Made by a program: the position numbers and the translations under genes
Shown: positions 8,765-17,988 of the stretch, piece after piece
How positions within the stretch are numbered: position 1 is the stretch's first letter
Layout: every line of letters starts with the position of its first letter
NCBI RefSeq assembly: GCF_014705715.1
Contig: NZ_JACXLC010000001.1
Location: forward strand, 1,160,457 to 1,224,456
DNA: 64,000 nt
DNA from: Erythrobacter rubeus
Lineage (GTDB): Bacteria; Pseudomonadota; Alphaproteobacteria; Sphingomonadales; Sphingomonadaceae
Direction: 5' to 3'
Notes under the pieces: model-generated
The model's database searches: none
What the model was told of the DNA's origin: nothing
The model's input: only the letters and a program-made list of their open reading frames with translations

Positions 8765-9916
8765 ATGGGCTCAAACGGGGGCGTCGGGGACCCATTTGCA
8801 GGCAGCGTGAGCGCCGATGATCGCATGACGGACAAACCATCAGCCGAGGCTCAGATTGGCGGGCTGATCTTCGCGATGGTCCTGATCGACCCGAAAGGGT
8901 GCATCGGCGAAGCCAATCATGCGGCGGAAAACCTGCTGGGCCAGAGTTCAAAGCGTCTGACTGGACGAAATATACTGGAGATACTCGGGGGCCTGGAAGA
9001 GCGCGTCATCGAGAAACTTGCCGCAAACGACGCTGCTCTCGTCGCCCGCGACATCCGTATCGAAGCGCCCCGCGCCGAGACCCGGGTGAACCTGACCGTT
9101 TCTCCGCTCGGCGGGTTTCCCGGTTGGCGGGTCGTCACCCTGTCCGAGGTTTCGCACGAAGACACCGCAAGGGAAGCCGAGCTCAGCGCAACGATCGGCG
9201 CGCCATCTATCCTGGCGCATGAGATCAAGAACCCGCTTTCGGCCATTCGCGGGGCCGGGCAGCTCGTCGCACGGAAGCTACCGCAAAAGGACAAGAAACT
9301 GGCGCGGATGATCACCGATGAGGTCGACCGGATCGCGCGGCTCATCGACCGTATGCAGCAGCTTGGCAGCACCCAGACGGAGCCTGTCGCTCCCTGCAAT
9401 CCCCACGAAGCGATACGCAGCGCGATCGCCACAGTGCGTGCTGCTGGAACCAAGCAGGTGCAAATCCGCGAAGAATTCGACCCGTCATTGCCTCCGGTCT
9501 TGGCAAATCGTGACGCGCTAGAACAGGTCATCATCAACCTGATATCGAATGCGCGCGATGCTGCTGTCGGGTCCCGGGACACGCCTGAAATTACCGTACA
9601 GACACGGTTCGTGAGCGGTCTTGCCTTCAGTGCGATCCGTCTTGGCCGGGCAGTCCGGCTGCCGATCGAAATCACCATCACCGACAACGGCGCCGGCATC
9701 GATGAAGCACTGCGCGATCATGTGTTCGAACCGTTCGTTTCGTCGAAGCCATCGGGGCAGGGCCTCGGGCTAGCGCTCGTGCGCAAGCTGGTACGAGACA
9801 TGAATGGCAGTGTGAGCCATGAGCGAGACGTGAGGGCAGGGCACACACATTTCCGGCTCCACCTACCGCAGGCCGCACGCAAGGAAAGGACAGCCGATGT
9901 CTCGCGCAAGCGCTAG
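8765..9916 (+). CDS. ntrB: Nitrogen sensor histidine kinase NtrB
   Basis: A 383-residue soluble kinase/phosphatase of NtrC. It has an N-terminal PAS domain (about 30-135), the HisKA phosphoacceptor box HEIKNPLSAIRGAG, and the ATPase N box NLISNARDAA and G boxes (DNGAGI, GQGLGLALV). No membrane segment is present, as expected for NtrB, which normally reads nitrogen status through PII. I chose the ATG at 8765, immediately after dusB. An ATG at 8825 is the alternative. It overlaps ntrC by 20 bases. Confidence 0.93.
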   Translation: MGSNGGVGDPFAGSVSADDRMTDKPSAEAQIGGLIFAMVLIDPKGCIGEANHAAENLLGQSSKRLTGRNILEILGGLEERVIEKLAANDAALVARDIRIEAPRAETRVNLTVSPLGGFPGWRVVTLSEVSHEDTAREAELSATIGAPSILAHEIKNPLSAIRGAGQLVARKLPQKDKKLARMITDEVDRIARLIDRMQQLGSTQTEPVAPCNPHEAIRSAIATVRAAGTKQVQIREEFDPSLPPVLANRDALEQVIINLISNARDAAVGSRDTPEITVQTRFVSGLAFSAIRLGRAVRLPIEITITDNGAGIDEALRDHVFEPFVSSKPSGQGLGLALVRKLVRDMNGSVSHERDVRAGHTHFRLHLPQAARKERTADVSRKR

Positions 9917-11333
9917 GAATGTCCTGCTGGTCGAGGATGACACCGCAATTGCCACGGTCATCATCGCCGCGCTGGAGGATGAGGGGTTCAAGATCGAACA
10001 CTGCACCAGCGTCGCGGCACGCGATGGTTGGCTGCGCGGGCACGCTTTCGATGTGATGCTGACCGATGTGATGCTTGAAGACGGCGACGGACTGGCAAGC
10101 CTCGACAGCGTTCGGAAGGCCGCGCCAGACATGCCGGTGATCGTGCTCTCGGCACAGAACACTCTCGATACCGCTGTAAGGGCGAGCGACAGCGACGCGT
10201 TTGAGTACTTTCCGAAACCGTTCGATCTCGATGAGCTGGTGCAGGCAGTACAGCAAGCGTGCGGCGGGAGCGGAAGCAGCGCCAATCTGCCCGACGAGCC
10301 CGATGATGACGGTATGCCGCTGGTTGGCCGCAGTCAGGCCATGCAAAGCGTATACCGGATGATCACACGAGTGCTTCGAAACGATCTCACAGTCCTTGTC
10401 ACCGGCGAAAGCGGAACCGGCAAGGAATTGGTTGCCGAAGCGATCCACCAGCTCGGCAGCCGGCGGTCCGGGCCGTTCGTGGCGGTCAACACTGCGGCAA
10501 TTCCTGCGGACCTCATCGAAAGCGAGCTGTTCGGGCATGAGAAGGGCGCGTTCACCGGCGCGGTAGCCCAAGCGATCGGCAAGTTCGAGCAGGCCAATGG
10601 CGGTACATTGTTCCTGGATGAGATCGGCGACATGCCTGCCGAAGCGCAAACGCGGCTGCTGCGCGCGCTCCAATCGGGCCGGATCAGGCGCGTCGGCGGG
10701 CGGCAGGAGATCGCTGTCGATGTGCGGATCGTCGCCGCGACCAATCGCGATCTCGTCCCGATGATATCAGCCGGTACCTTTCGGGAGGATCTTTATTACC
10801 GGCTTAACGTGGTTCCGATCGAGCTTCCCCCTTTGCGCGACAGGCGTGAAGACATCGACGTGCTATGCCAGCACTTCCTTTCGCAAGCGGTGGAGGAGGG
10901 GTTGCCACGCCGCCAGCTGTCGGCCGACGCGCTTGAAAAGCTCAGGGGCCGGAACTGGCGCGGCAATGTGCGCGAGCTCCGCAATGTGGTCTACCGGCTC
11001 GCGCTGATGGCCAGGGATGACGTTATCGATCCCGGCAGTCTTGCCGACATAATCGGTGACGAACAGCTGCCGATCGGTCAATCGGGAGATGTGCGGACAA
11101 GCGGTATTGGGCAGGCGCTCGAGACATGGCTTGCAGCGGAAAACCCATCCGCAGGCTCGGTCTATTCCCAGGCCATAGCTGCGTTCGAAAAACCGCTCAT
11201 CGAACATGCGTTGGGGAGAACCAGCGGCAATCAGCTGCGCGCAGCCAAGCTACTCGGCATCAATCGGAATACGCTCAGGAAAAGGATCGGCGAACTCGGG
11301 ATTGAGCCTGATCGCTTCGCACGCCCGCTTTAA
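9897..11333 (+). CDS. ntrC: Nitrogen response regulator NtrC (sigma-54 activator)
   Basis: A 478-residue protein with three domains: a receiver with phosphoacceptor D57 (MLTDVML), an AAA+ domain at about 145-380 with Walker A GESGTGKE, and a Fis-type helix-turn-helix at the C-terminus (NQLRAAKLLGINRNTLRKR). The sigma-54 contact loop GAFTGA is intact (GHEKGAFTGAV), so it should activate RpoN promoters. The gene overlaps the end of ntrB by 20 bases. Confidence 0.96.
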   Translation: MSRASARNVLLVEDDTAIATVIIAALEDEGFKIEHCTSVAARDGWLRGHAFDVMLTDVMLEDGDGLASLDSVRKAAPDMPVIVLSAQNTLDTAVRASDSDAFEYFPKPFDLDELVQAVQQACGGSGSSANLPDEPDDDGMPLVGRSQAMQSVYRMITRVLRNDLTVLVTGESGTGKELVAEAIHQLGSRRSGPFVAVNTAAIPADLIESELFGHEKGAFTGAVAQAIGKFEQANGGTLFLDEIGDMPAEAQTRLLRALQSGRIRRVGGRQEIAVDVRIVAATNRDLVPMISAGTFREDLYYRLNVVPIELPPLRDRREDIDVLCQHFLSQAVEEGLPRRQLSADALEKLRGRNWRGNVRELRNVVYRLALMARDDVIDPGSLADIIGDEQLPIGQSGDVRTSGIGQALETWLAAENPSAGSVYSQAIAAFEKPLIEHALGRTSGNQLRAAKLLGINRNTLRKRIGELGIEPDRFARPL

Positions 11334-11365
11334 CGCACAATCCGGGGCTAAATGGCGAATAGCGC

Positions 11366-11394
11366 TTGCATAATTGCAACACTCACGTTGTAAC
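11366..11394 (+). promoter_or_regulatory. Possible ntrY promoter and inverted repeats
   Basis: TTGCAT at 11366-11371 and TGTAAC at 11389-11394 are spaced by 17 bases, giving a weak sigma-70-like promoter whose start site would fall almost on the ntrY ATG (11404). The same stretch has overlapping half-sites: TTGCA-TAAT-TGCAA, and TTGCAAC-N6-GTTGTAA. These could be an operator. The call is tentative, and readthrough from ntrC is also possible. Confidence 0.3.
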
Positions 11395-11403
11395 TGAGCA
11401 ACG

Positions 11404-13629
11404 ATGGCTAGTAGTGCGTCACCATCTCAGAACCAATCGCCGCGACAATTACCCCGGTGGTGGAGACAGTTCGTCGTCTCCTCGCGGCGCGCGAACATAT
11501 ATCGCCTGTTCGAACTGCTCGCCGTCGCATCACTGATAGCTGCCATCATTGCCAATTACTTCGCTTATTCGGGCGATGCGAAGCAAGGCGAAATAGCCTC
11601 GCCAATGGAAGTGACGCTGCTGTTGATATCGGTGCTTGTCCCGGCGATGGCACTGCTCATTCTGATCGGGCGCAGGCTCGCGCTGAAACGCGCCGCTGGC
11701 AGCACCGCACGGCTTCACGTCCGCCTCGTCTTTTTCTTTTCGATGGTGGCCGCGGTCCCGACGTTACTGGTGTCGGGCTTCGCCGCGTTCCTGTTCCAGA
11801 CCGGGGTTGATTTCTGGTATTCTGATGCATCGCGCGGGTTGATGGACAACGCCAATGAGCTGGCGCAGAGCTATTACGACGCGAACCAGCGCGACGTGCA
11901 GGACGAAACGATCACGATGGCGAGCGATATGCGCGTCATCTTGGAACGGGTCCCGATCACCGAGCAGGACTTCGCAGACTTCTATGCTTTTCAGGCGCAA
12001 TCGCGCGACATTTCCGAAAGCGTCATTCTGCAGCGCCTCGCCGATGGCAGCCTACGGACGGCTGCAACCTACGAATTGCTCGCCGACAACCGGCCGCTCG
12101 AATTCAGCGAGGAAGTCCTCCCGCAGCTAGACGAAGGCGAATTCGTGGTGGTCAGAGGCAGTCCGGATCGCATCGCCGCCCTGGCTGCTATCGATAGGGA
12201 CAGCGGGATCTACCTCTATAACGCGCGAAACACCGAGGCGACGATGTTCAACGCGTGGACCCGCGCGCAAGCCGTCGCGACGGCATATGAAACACTCACC
12301 AATGAATCGAGTACGCTGCAGCTCCGATTCAACACCGCGCTCGTCGTGGTGAGCCTTTTGCTTGTCGGCGTCGGGGTTTGGTTCGCGCTGCGATTTGCCG
12401 ATCGTCAGGTCGAGCCGCTGACGGACCTTGTGGGAGCAGCCAGGAAAGTCGGTCAGGGCAACTTTGCACTCCGGGTCGAAGGCCGGACCGGCGCTGATGA
12501 GATCGGCCTGCTCAACCGGGCGTTCAACCGGATGACGGCGCAGCTGGAAAAGCAGACCGAAGCGCTGGTTAGCGCAAACCGCCAGATTGACGACCGCCGT
12601 GCGTTCATGGAGGCGGTGCTCGAATCCGTAAGTGCCGGAGTGATCTCGGTCGACGAGAACAGCACCGTCATGCTGATGAACGAATCCGCACAGGACCTGC
12701 TTGCGGAGGAGGGGGCCAGCGATCTCGTCGGACAGGCGCTCGATACTCTCTCGCCCGAGATATGCCAAATGGTCCGCTCCGGTCAGCAGCGCGCGATCGT
12801 CACCCACGCAAAAGGGAGCGAGTTCCTCACCTTGGCAGTGAAGGTCGCTCCCGGTAGCCGCGGACACGTTATCACCTTCGAGGATATCACGCGCCAATTG
12901 CTGGACCAGCGGCAGGCTGCCTGGTCCGACGTCGCGCGGCGGATTGCACACGAGATCAAGAACCCGCTCACGCCGATCCAGCTCGCAACCGAGCGGCTGA
13001 AAAGGCGCTATCGCAAACAGGTAGAGGAGGGCGACGGCGAGCTGTTCGATGAACTGACAAGCACGATCGTTCGCCAGGTCGGCGATCTGCGCAAGATGGT
13101 GGACGAGTTCTCATCATTCGCGCGGCTTCCCAAACCTGTGTTCCGCGCAGAGGACGCGGTCGACCTCGTCCGGCAGGCAGTCTTCCTGCAAGAGGTCGCG
13201 CATCCCGGCATCGAATTCAGCGTCTCGGCGAGCCAGCTCGATCAGCGCAGCATCAGCTGCGACCGCCACCAGATGGGGCAGGCGATGACCAATGTTCTCA
13301 AGAACGCGGTCGAAGCGATTGAAGCGCGCGCGGCGGAGGCGGGCGATGAATATGCCGGACAGATCGCGGTTACCATGCTCGGCGACGACGAGAAGATTTC
13401 GATCCAGATCGAAGACAACGGCATTGGCCTTCCGCAAGACCGAGACCGCCTGACCGAACCCTATATGACAACCCGCGAAAAGGGGACTGGCCTTGGCCTC
13501 GCCATCGTAAACAAGATCGTCGACGAGCATGGCGGCGAAATGAGCTTTGCCAGCACCGATACCGGCGGATCGCGCGTAACCCTGCAATTCGCCCGCGATC
13601 CCCAGGTCTCTACCGGAGAGGCTGCGTGA
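11404..13629 (+). CDS. ntrY: Membrane sensor histidine kinase NtrY
   Basis: A 741-residue inner-membrane kinase. Three hydrophobic segments lie in the first 125 residues and one at about 312-332. A periplasmic domain sits between the third and fourth. Then come HAMP (DRQVEPLTDLVGAARKVGQG), PAS (about 390-490), HisKA with HEIKNPLTPIQLATERLKRR, and an ATPase domain (NVLKNAVEAIEAR, DNGIGL, GTGLGLAIV). NtrY phosphorylates NtrX and in related bacteria links nitrogen or redox state to transcription. The preceding 70-base gap may hold its own promoter. Confidence 0.95.
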   Translation: MASSASPSQNQSPRQLPRWWRQFVVSSRRANIYRLFELLAVASLIAAIIANYFAYSGDAKQGEIASPMEVTLLLISVLVPAMALLILIGRRLALKRAAGSTARLHVRLVFFFSMVAAVPTLLVSGFAAFLFQTGVDFWYSDASRGLMDNANELAQSYYDANQRDVQDETITMASDMRVILERVPITEQDFADFYAFQAQSRDISESVILQRLADGSLRTAATYELLADNRPLEFSEEVLPQLDEGEFVVVRGSPDRIAALAAIDRDSGIYLYNARNTEATMFNAWTRAQAVATAYETLTNESSTLQLRFNTALVVVSLLLVGVGVWFALRFADRQVEPLTDLVGAARKVGQGNFALRVEGRTGADEIGLLNRAFNRMTAQLEKQTEALVSANRQIDDRRAFMEAVLESVSAGVISVDENSTVMLMNESAQDLLAEEGASDLVGQALDTLSPEICQMVRSGQQRAIVTHAKGSEFLTLAVKVAPGSRGHVITFEDITRQLLDQRQAAWSDVARRIAHEIKNPLTPIQLATERLKRRYRKQVEEGDGELFDELTSTIVRQVGDLRKMVDEFSSFARLPKPVFRAEDAVDLVRQAVFLQEVAHPGIEFSVSASQLDQRSISCDRHQMGQAMTNVLKNAVEAIEARAAEAGDEYAGQIAVTMLGDDEKISIQIEDNGIGLPQDRDRLTEPYMTTREKGTGLGLAIVNKIVDEHGGEMSFASTDTGGSRVTLQFARDPQVSTGEAA

Positions 13630-13675
13630 TCCGCCCCTCAACACCTTCAATTGTAATGCCCCTAAGGAGCCTCGC

Positions 13676-15064
13676 ATGGCGCTCGAAATCCTGATTGTCG
13701 ACGATGAACGCGATATCCGCGATCTTGTCTCCGGAGTTCTGGGAGACGAAGGCTATGAGTGCCGCACGGCAGCGGAGAGCACCAGTGCACTGGCCGCCAT
13801 AGACGAACGCCGCCCAAGCCTCGTTCTGCTGGACGTGTGGCTGCATGGGAGCGAGATGGACGGCCTGGAGCTGCTCGATGCCATCAAAGCGCGTGAGCCT
13901 GACCTTCCGGTCATTATTTTCTCGGGGCATGGCAATATCGACACCGCAGTTTCCGCGGTCAGCCGCGGGGCGATGGACTTTATCGAGAAACCATTCGAGG
14001 CCGAAAGGCTGCTTCTGCTGGTCGAACGCGCGACCGAAACCGAACGGTTGCGGCGCGAGAACAATCGCCTGCGGGACAGCAGCTGGAGCGAGGCCGAATT
14101 CACCGGCAATTCCTCCGCCATCAACGCCGTGCGCGCGACACTCAAACGGGTGGCGAATACCGGTAGCCGCGTTCTCATCTCCGGTCCTGCGGGGGCGGGG
14201 AAGGAAGTCGCGGCGCGTTTGCTTCACACATGGAGCGGACGGGCGGATGGCGCGTTCGTGCTCGTCAATTCCGCCCGGATCACCCCCGAACGTTTCGAAC
14301 AGGAGCTTTTCGGTGAGGAATCCGACGGTAAACAGGTCCGCCCCGGCCTTCTCGAACTGGCAGATGGCGGGACGCTCTATCTCGATGAAGTCGCCGACAT
14401 GCCGCTTTCAACCCAGGCGCGCATTCTGAGGGTGCTGACCGAACAAAGCTTTGTTCGCGTTGGCGGAACGCGCCAGATCGGCGTGGACGTGCGTGTCGTG
14501 TCTTCGACCACACGCGACCTCGCGGTGGAGATGGAGGAAAACCGCTTTCGCGAAGACCTGTTCTACCGCCTCAACGTGGTTCCCGTCACCATTCCTTCCT
14601 TGAGCGAACGGCGCGACGATATCCCCGCATTGGCGGAGCATTTCTTCACGCGCTATTCGAACGATCAGGGGCTCACTCCGCCCAGCATTTCCGAAGAAGC
14701 GATGGCGGCGCTGCAGGCATATGATTGGCCGGGAAATGTTCGCCAGCTTCGCAATGTGATCGAGCGCACCATCATTATGACGCCGCGCGACCGCTTGACC
14801 GAGGTTGAAACCGACATGCTACCTGCTGAAGTCACAGGCGGACGCCTTGCAGCCTCGGGACAGGGTCTGTCGGCGATGATGGGAGTGCCGCTGCGCGAAG
14901 CGCGGGAAAGCTTCGAGCGTGAATACCTTACGATCCAGATCCGCCGATTCTCCGGCAATATCTCCAAAACTGCGACCTTCATCGGGATGGAAAGGTCCGC
15001 GTTGCACCGCAAATTGAAACTGCTCGGAATGGCGGAGCGCAGGGAAAACGCGCGCAAGGAATGA
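13676..15064 (+). CDS. ntrX: Response regulator NtrX without GAFTGA
   Basis: A 462-residue partner of NtrY: receiver with D53 (VLLDVWL), AAA+ domain with a modified Walker A (GPAGAGKE) and Walker B region (GGTLYLDEVADMP), and a Fis-type helix-turn-helix at the C-terminus (NISKTATFIGMERSALHRKL). Where NtrC has GAFTGA, this protein reads EESDGKQVRPG, so the sigma-54 contact loop is missing. It probably regulates ordinary promoters or works without sigma-54 remodelling, which is inference. It starts 46 bases after ntrY. Confidence 0.95.
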   Translation: MALEILIVDDERDIRDLVSGVLGDEGYECRTAAESTSALAAIDERRPSLVLLDVWLHGSEMDGLELLDAIKAREPDLPVIIFSGHGNIDTAVSAVSRGAMDFIEKPFEAERLLLLVERATETERLRRENNRLRDSSWSEAEFTGNSSAINAVRATLKRVANTGSRVLISGPAGAGKEVAARLLHTWSGRADGAFVLVNSARITPERFEQELFGEESDGKQVRPGLLELADGGTLYLDEVADMPLSTQARILRVLTEQSFVRVGGTRQIGVDVRVVSSTTRDLAVEMEENRFREDLFYRLNVVPVTIPSLSERRDDIPALAEHFFTRYSNDQGLTPPSISEEAMAALQAYDWPGNVRQLRNVIERTIIMTPRDRLTEVETDMLPAEVTGGRLAASGQGLSAMMGVPLREARESFEREYLTIQIRRFSGNISKTATFIGMERSALHRKLKLLGMAERRENARKE

Positions 15065-15098
15065 GCTTTCTTGGGCAAACGCCATACGGTCGTTTAAA

Positions 15099-15126
15099 TT
15101 GAACTGTTGCCCGTGCTTCGTATATT
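15099..15126 (+). promoter_or_regulatory. Sigma-70-type promoter for hfq
   Basis: TTGAAC (15099-15104), a 16-base spacer and TATATT (15121-15126) fit a housekeeping promoter. They lie in the 161-base gap between ntrX and hfq. Transcription would begin near 15133, giving a leader of about 93 bases with the Hfq ribosome binding site (CAGGAG) at its end. Hfq could therefore be expressed independently of ntrYX. Confidence 0.5.
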
Positions 15127-15225
15127 CCCCATGATAAGCACCAAGATATTTAGCAGGAGGGTTGCTGGCATTTGCCTTTTCTGCGGACCGTAAAAGCGGC
15201 CGCCAATAAAACAGGAGCATGAAAC

Positions 15226-15822
15226 ATGTCGAATGGACGGACACTCTCTCCGCGTCCAATATCGAGCCCCGAAGAAGCTGAGACACCTGCGCGGCAAGGC
15301 GGCAGGCAATCCAGCGGAAACGGCGGTGGGCAGGGCAACCTGCAAGACGCTTTCCTGAATTTGCTGCGTAAGAACAAGACTCCGGTGACGATGTTCCTCG
15401 TCAAAGGCGTAAAGCTCCAGGGCATCGTGACCTGGTTCGATAACTTCTCGATACTGCTTCGCCGCGATGGCCAGTCGCAGCTCGTTTATAAGCATGCGAT
15501 CTCTACCATCATGCCGGGCCAATCGGTCGATGCTGGACAGTTTCAGACCCGCGCTGGAAACAAGAAGCAGCGATTGCTGCAGGACGTGTTCCTGAACCGC
15601 GTCAGCGAAAGCAATGTCCAGGTGACGATGTTCCTCGTAAACGGCGTCATGCTGCAGGGGCGGCTTGCCGCATACGACCTGTTCTGCATGCTTCTGGAAC
15701 GGGACGGTGCGGTTCAGCTTGCCTACAAGCATGCGGTTTCGACGATCCAGCCTGCGAGCCCTGTCGACCTGAGCGACGATGAAGACGCCGACTATGGCGA
15801 TGACTTTGGGGCCGACGACTGA
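15226..15822 (+). CDS. hfq: Tandem-domain Hfq RNA chaperone
   Basis: A 198-residue protein, about twice the usual Hfq length, because it carries two complete Sm domains. Domain 1 spans about 37-97 (NLQDAFLN to [10 protein letters not shown]) and domain 2 about 116-176 (RLLQDVFLN to [10 protein letters not shown]). Both keep the proximal-face LQD glutamine (Q40, Q119) and the YKHA motif (88-91, 167-170). A low-complexity Ser/Gly tract precedes them and a very acidic tail ([18 protein letters not shown]) follows. Hfq normally forms a hexameric ring that pairs small RNAs with mRNAs, so here three chains could make one ring. The neighbour hflX, 17 bases downstream, is the classic partner. Tandem Hfqs have been noted in sphingomonads. 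Confidence 0.97.
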   Translation: MSNGRTLSPRPISSPEEAETPARQGGRQSSGNGGGQGNLQDAFLNLLRKNKTPVTMFLVKGVKLQGIVTWFDNFSILLRRDGQSQLVYKHAISTIMPGQSVDAGQFQTRAGNKKQRLLQDVFLNRVSESNVQVTMFLVNGVMLQGRLAAYDLFCMLLERDGAVQLAYKHAVSTIQPASPVDLSDDEDADYGDDFGADD

Positions 15823-15839
15823 GTTTCGATGATGACTTG

Positions 15840-17144
15840 ATGGACGAGGTGACCCGCGGTGCGCGGGCCCTTGTCCTGTGCCCGGACATCCGCAGCCTGC
15901 GATACGATCTCGATGCGCGAGAGCGGCTTGAGGAAGCTCAAGGCCTCGCGCTCGCAATCGGCGTGGTGATCGGGCATTCCCAAATACTCCCGGTCAGGCA
16001 GATGCAGCCCAACACCCTGTTCGGATCCGGGCAGGTCCAGAACATCGCCACTTGGTGCGAACAATACGAATGCGAGTTGGTGATAGTGGACGGCGCGCTC
16101 TCGCCGATCCAGCAGCGCAACCTCGAAGAAAAGCTAAAGCGTAAAGTCATTGATCGCACCGGACTGATCCTTGAAATCTTCGGGGAGAGGGCGGCTACGG
16201 CAGAAGGTCGGTTGCAGGTCGAGCTGGCACATCTGGATTATCAGCAGAGCCGTCTTGTCCGCAGCTGGACCCACCTCGAGCGGCAACGCGGCGGTTTTGG
16301 ATTCCTCGGCGGACCGGGCGAGACCCAGATCGAAGCCGATAGGCGCATGATCCGTCAGCGCATGGGCAGGCTGAGGCGCGAGCTCGAACAAGTCCGCAAG
16401 ACACGTACTCTTCACCGGGAGCGGCGGGGAAGGGCGCCCTGGCCGGTAATGGCTCTGGTCGGCTACACGAATGCCGGGAAATCGACGCTCTTCAATCGGC
16501 TGACGGGCGCCGATGTGATGGCCGAGGATCTGCTCTTCGCGACGCTGGACCCCACAATGCGGGCGATCAGCCTGCCCGGTGTCGAAAAAGCGATCCTTTC
16601 AGATACGGTGGGTTTCATCTCCGATCTTCCCACGCAGCTGGTCGCCGCTTTCCGCGCCACTCTCGAAGAGGTCACGGGAGCCGACATAATCTGTCACGTC
16701 CGCGACATGGCTAACCCGGCAAATGCGGCGCAAAAGAAGCAGGTCATGGAGGTCCTCGCCGACCTCGACGTTGTCGATGCGGACACTGGCGAGAGCGATA
16801 TTCCAATCCTTGAGATCTGGAACAAGGTCGATTTGCTCGGCACTGACGTGCGCGATGAGCTCAGCGAACTGGCCGAAGCGCAAAACGCCGTCCTCATTTC
16901 TGCCGCGAGCGGGGATGGTCTGGATGCGTTCAATGCCAAGATCGCTGAAATGCTGACATCTCAGGCTAAGGAAATGACTGTGACGCTCCCTGTAAGCGAC
17001 GGTCGGCGCATCGCTTGGCTGCATGCGCATGGCGACGTAGTGGAGGACGCCGATGCAGGCGAGGGGGATAGCGGCCCGCTTCGGAGATTGACTGTCCGCC
17101 TAAATCCGAAGGAATTGGGTCAATACGCCGCTATAAGCGACTGA
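15840..17144 (+). CDS. hflX: GTPase HflX
   Basis: A 434-residue ribosome-associated GTPase that splits stalled 70S ribosomes under stress. It has the N-terminal HflX domain (TLFGSGQVQNIATW, GERAATAEGRLQVELA, GGPGETQIEADRR) and a GTPase domain with G1 GYTNAGKSTLFN, G3 DTVGFI and G4 NKVD. I prefer the ATG at 15840 to the TTG one codon earlier. It follows hfq by 17 bases and its stop abuts the mazG stop from the other strand. Confidence 0.96.
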   Translation: MDEVTRGARALVLCPDIRSLRYDLDARERLEEAQGLALAIGVVIGHSQILPVRQMQPNTLFGSGQVQNIATWCEQYECELVIVDGALSPIQQRNLEEKLKRKVIDRTGLILEIFGERAATAEGRLQVELAHLDYQQSRLVRSWTHLERQRGGFGFLGGPGETQIEADRRMIRQRMGRLRRELEQVRKTRTLHRERRGRAPWPVMALVGYTNAGKSTLFNRLTGADVMAEDLLFATLDPTMRAISLPGVEKAILSDTVGFISDLPTQLVAAFRATLEEVTGADIICHVRDMANPANAAQKKQVMEVLADLDVVDADTGESDIPILEIWNKVDLLGTDVRDELSELAEAQNAVLISAASGDGLDAFNAKIAEMLTSQAKEMTVTLPVSDGRRIAWLHAHGDVVEDADAGEGDSGPLRRLTVRLNPKELGQYAAISD

Positions 17145-17933
17145 TTAGCAGGTGCTTTCATCTTTCTTGACCGCCTGCCACAGCTCTTCCTGCTGATCGA
17201 GGCTTAGGTCCGAGAAGCGGCCTCTGGCCCTGTCTTCCATTTCGCGAAAACGGCGCTCGAACTTGGAATTGGCGGCGCGCAAGGCATCCTCGGCGCTGAC
17301 CCCGTGGGCGCGGACATAGTTGACCGCAGCGAAAAGCAGATCGCCTGCTTCTTCCAATTTGTCGGATTCCGCGGTGGCCGACTTAAGTTCCTCGATTTCC
17401 TCGGTAATTTTCGATTCCGGTCCGGCCGGATCAGGCCAATCGAAGCCGGTCCTCGCAGCGCGTTTCTGGATCTTCTGTGCTCGCATCAGGGCCGGCAGTG
17501 CGAGCGCAACACCATCGAGCGCGCTGGTCGCGCCTTTGGCGGTGCGTTCGGTCTCCTTGAGGTTCTCCCAGCGCGTTTCGCCCATTTGGCCGTCTTCATT
17601 GCCGAATATATGGGGATGACGGCTTTCCATCTTCTCGCTGATCGACCGTGCGACGTCCTCAAAGGTGAAAAGACCGGCTTCTTCTGCCATCCGGGCGTGG
17701 AAGACGACCTGGAGCAACAAATCGCCGAGTTCGTCCCGAAGCTCGGCCATGTCATCTCGCTCGATCGCGTCGGCGACTTCATAAGCCTCTTCAATGGTGT
17801 ACGGCGCGATGCTCGCAAAATCCTGCGCGAGATCCCACTCGCAACCGCGCTCGGGATCGCGCAGCCGCGCCATGATTGACTGCAACCGCCGCATCTCGCT
17901 GTTTTTCGCGCTGTCGGGGGAGCCCTCTCGCAT
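17145..17933 (-). CDS. mazG: Nucleoside triphosphate pyrophosphohydrolase MazG
   Basis: A 262-residue, two-domain MazG that hydrolyses (d)NTPs to monophosphates and pyrophosphate. The all-alpha metal-binding motifs are visible: IEEAYEVADAI and ELGDLLLQVVFHA in the first domain, and ITEEIEELKSA and EAGDLLFAAVNYV in the second. The ribosome binding site AAAGGTGA precedes the ATG. It stands alone, facing hflX directly. An AT-rich stretch upstream probably carries its promoter. Confidence 0.95.
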   Translation of the reverse strand: MREGSPDSAKNSEMRRLQSIMARLRDPERGCEWDLAQDFASIAPYTIEEAYEVADAIERDDMAELRDELGDLLLQVVFHARMAEEAGLFTFEDVARSISEKMESRHPHIFGNEDGQMGETRWENLKETERTAKGATSALDGVALALPALMRAQKIQKRAARTGFDWPDPAGPESKITEEIEELKSATAESDKLEEAGDLLFAAVNYVRAHGVSAEDALRAANSKFERRFREMEDRARGRFSDLSLDQQEELWQAVKKDESTC

Positions 17934-17950
17934 GCCTCACCTTTGGAATG

Positions 17951-17964
17951 ATAATATATATTAT
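17951..17964 (-). promoter_or_regulatory. AT-only 14-bp palindrome upstream of mazG
   Basis: ATAATATATATTAT is a perfect palindrome made only of A and T, in a genome where such runs are rare. It lies 18 bases upstream of the mazG ATG and could supply the -10 element of mazG (TATTAT/TATATT on the minus strand) or bind a regulator. The surrounding 55-base gap (17934-17988) separates mazG from the small membrane gene that ends just upstream. Confidence 0.35.
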
Positions 17965-17988
17965 GTTAAATAGAGGATAGGTAGAGGG

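Noticed and set aside
15131..15193. 20-codon frame in the hfq leader
   Set aside because: An ATG opens a short frame but has no ribosome binding site and lies at the expected transcription start.
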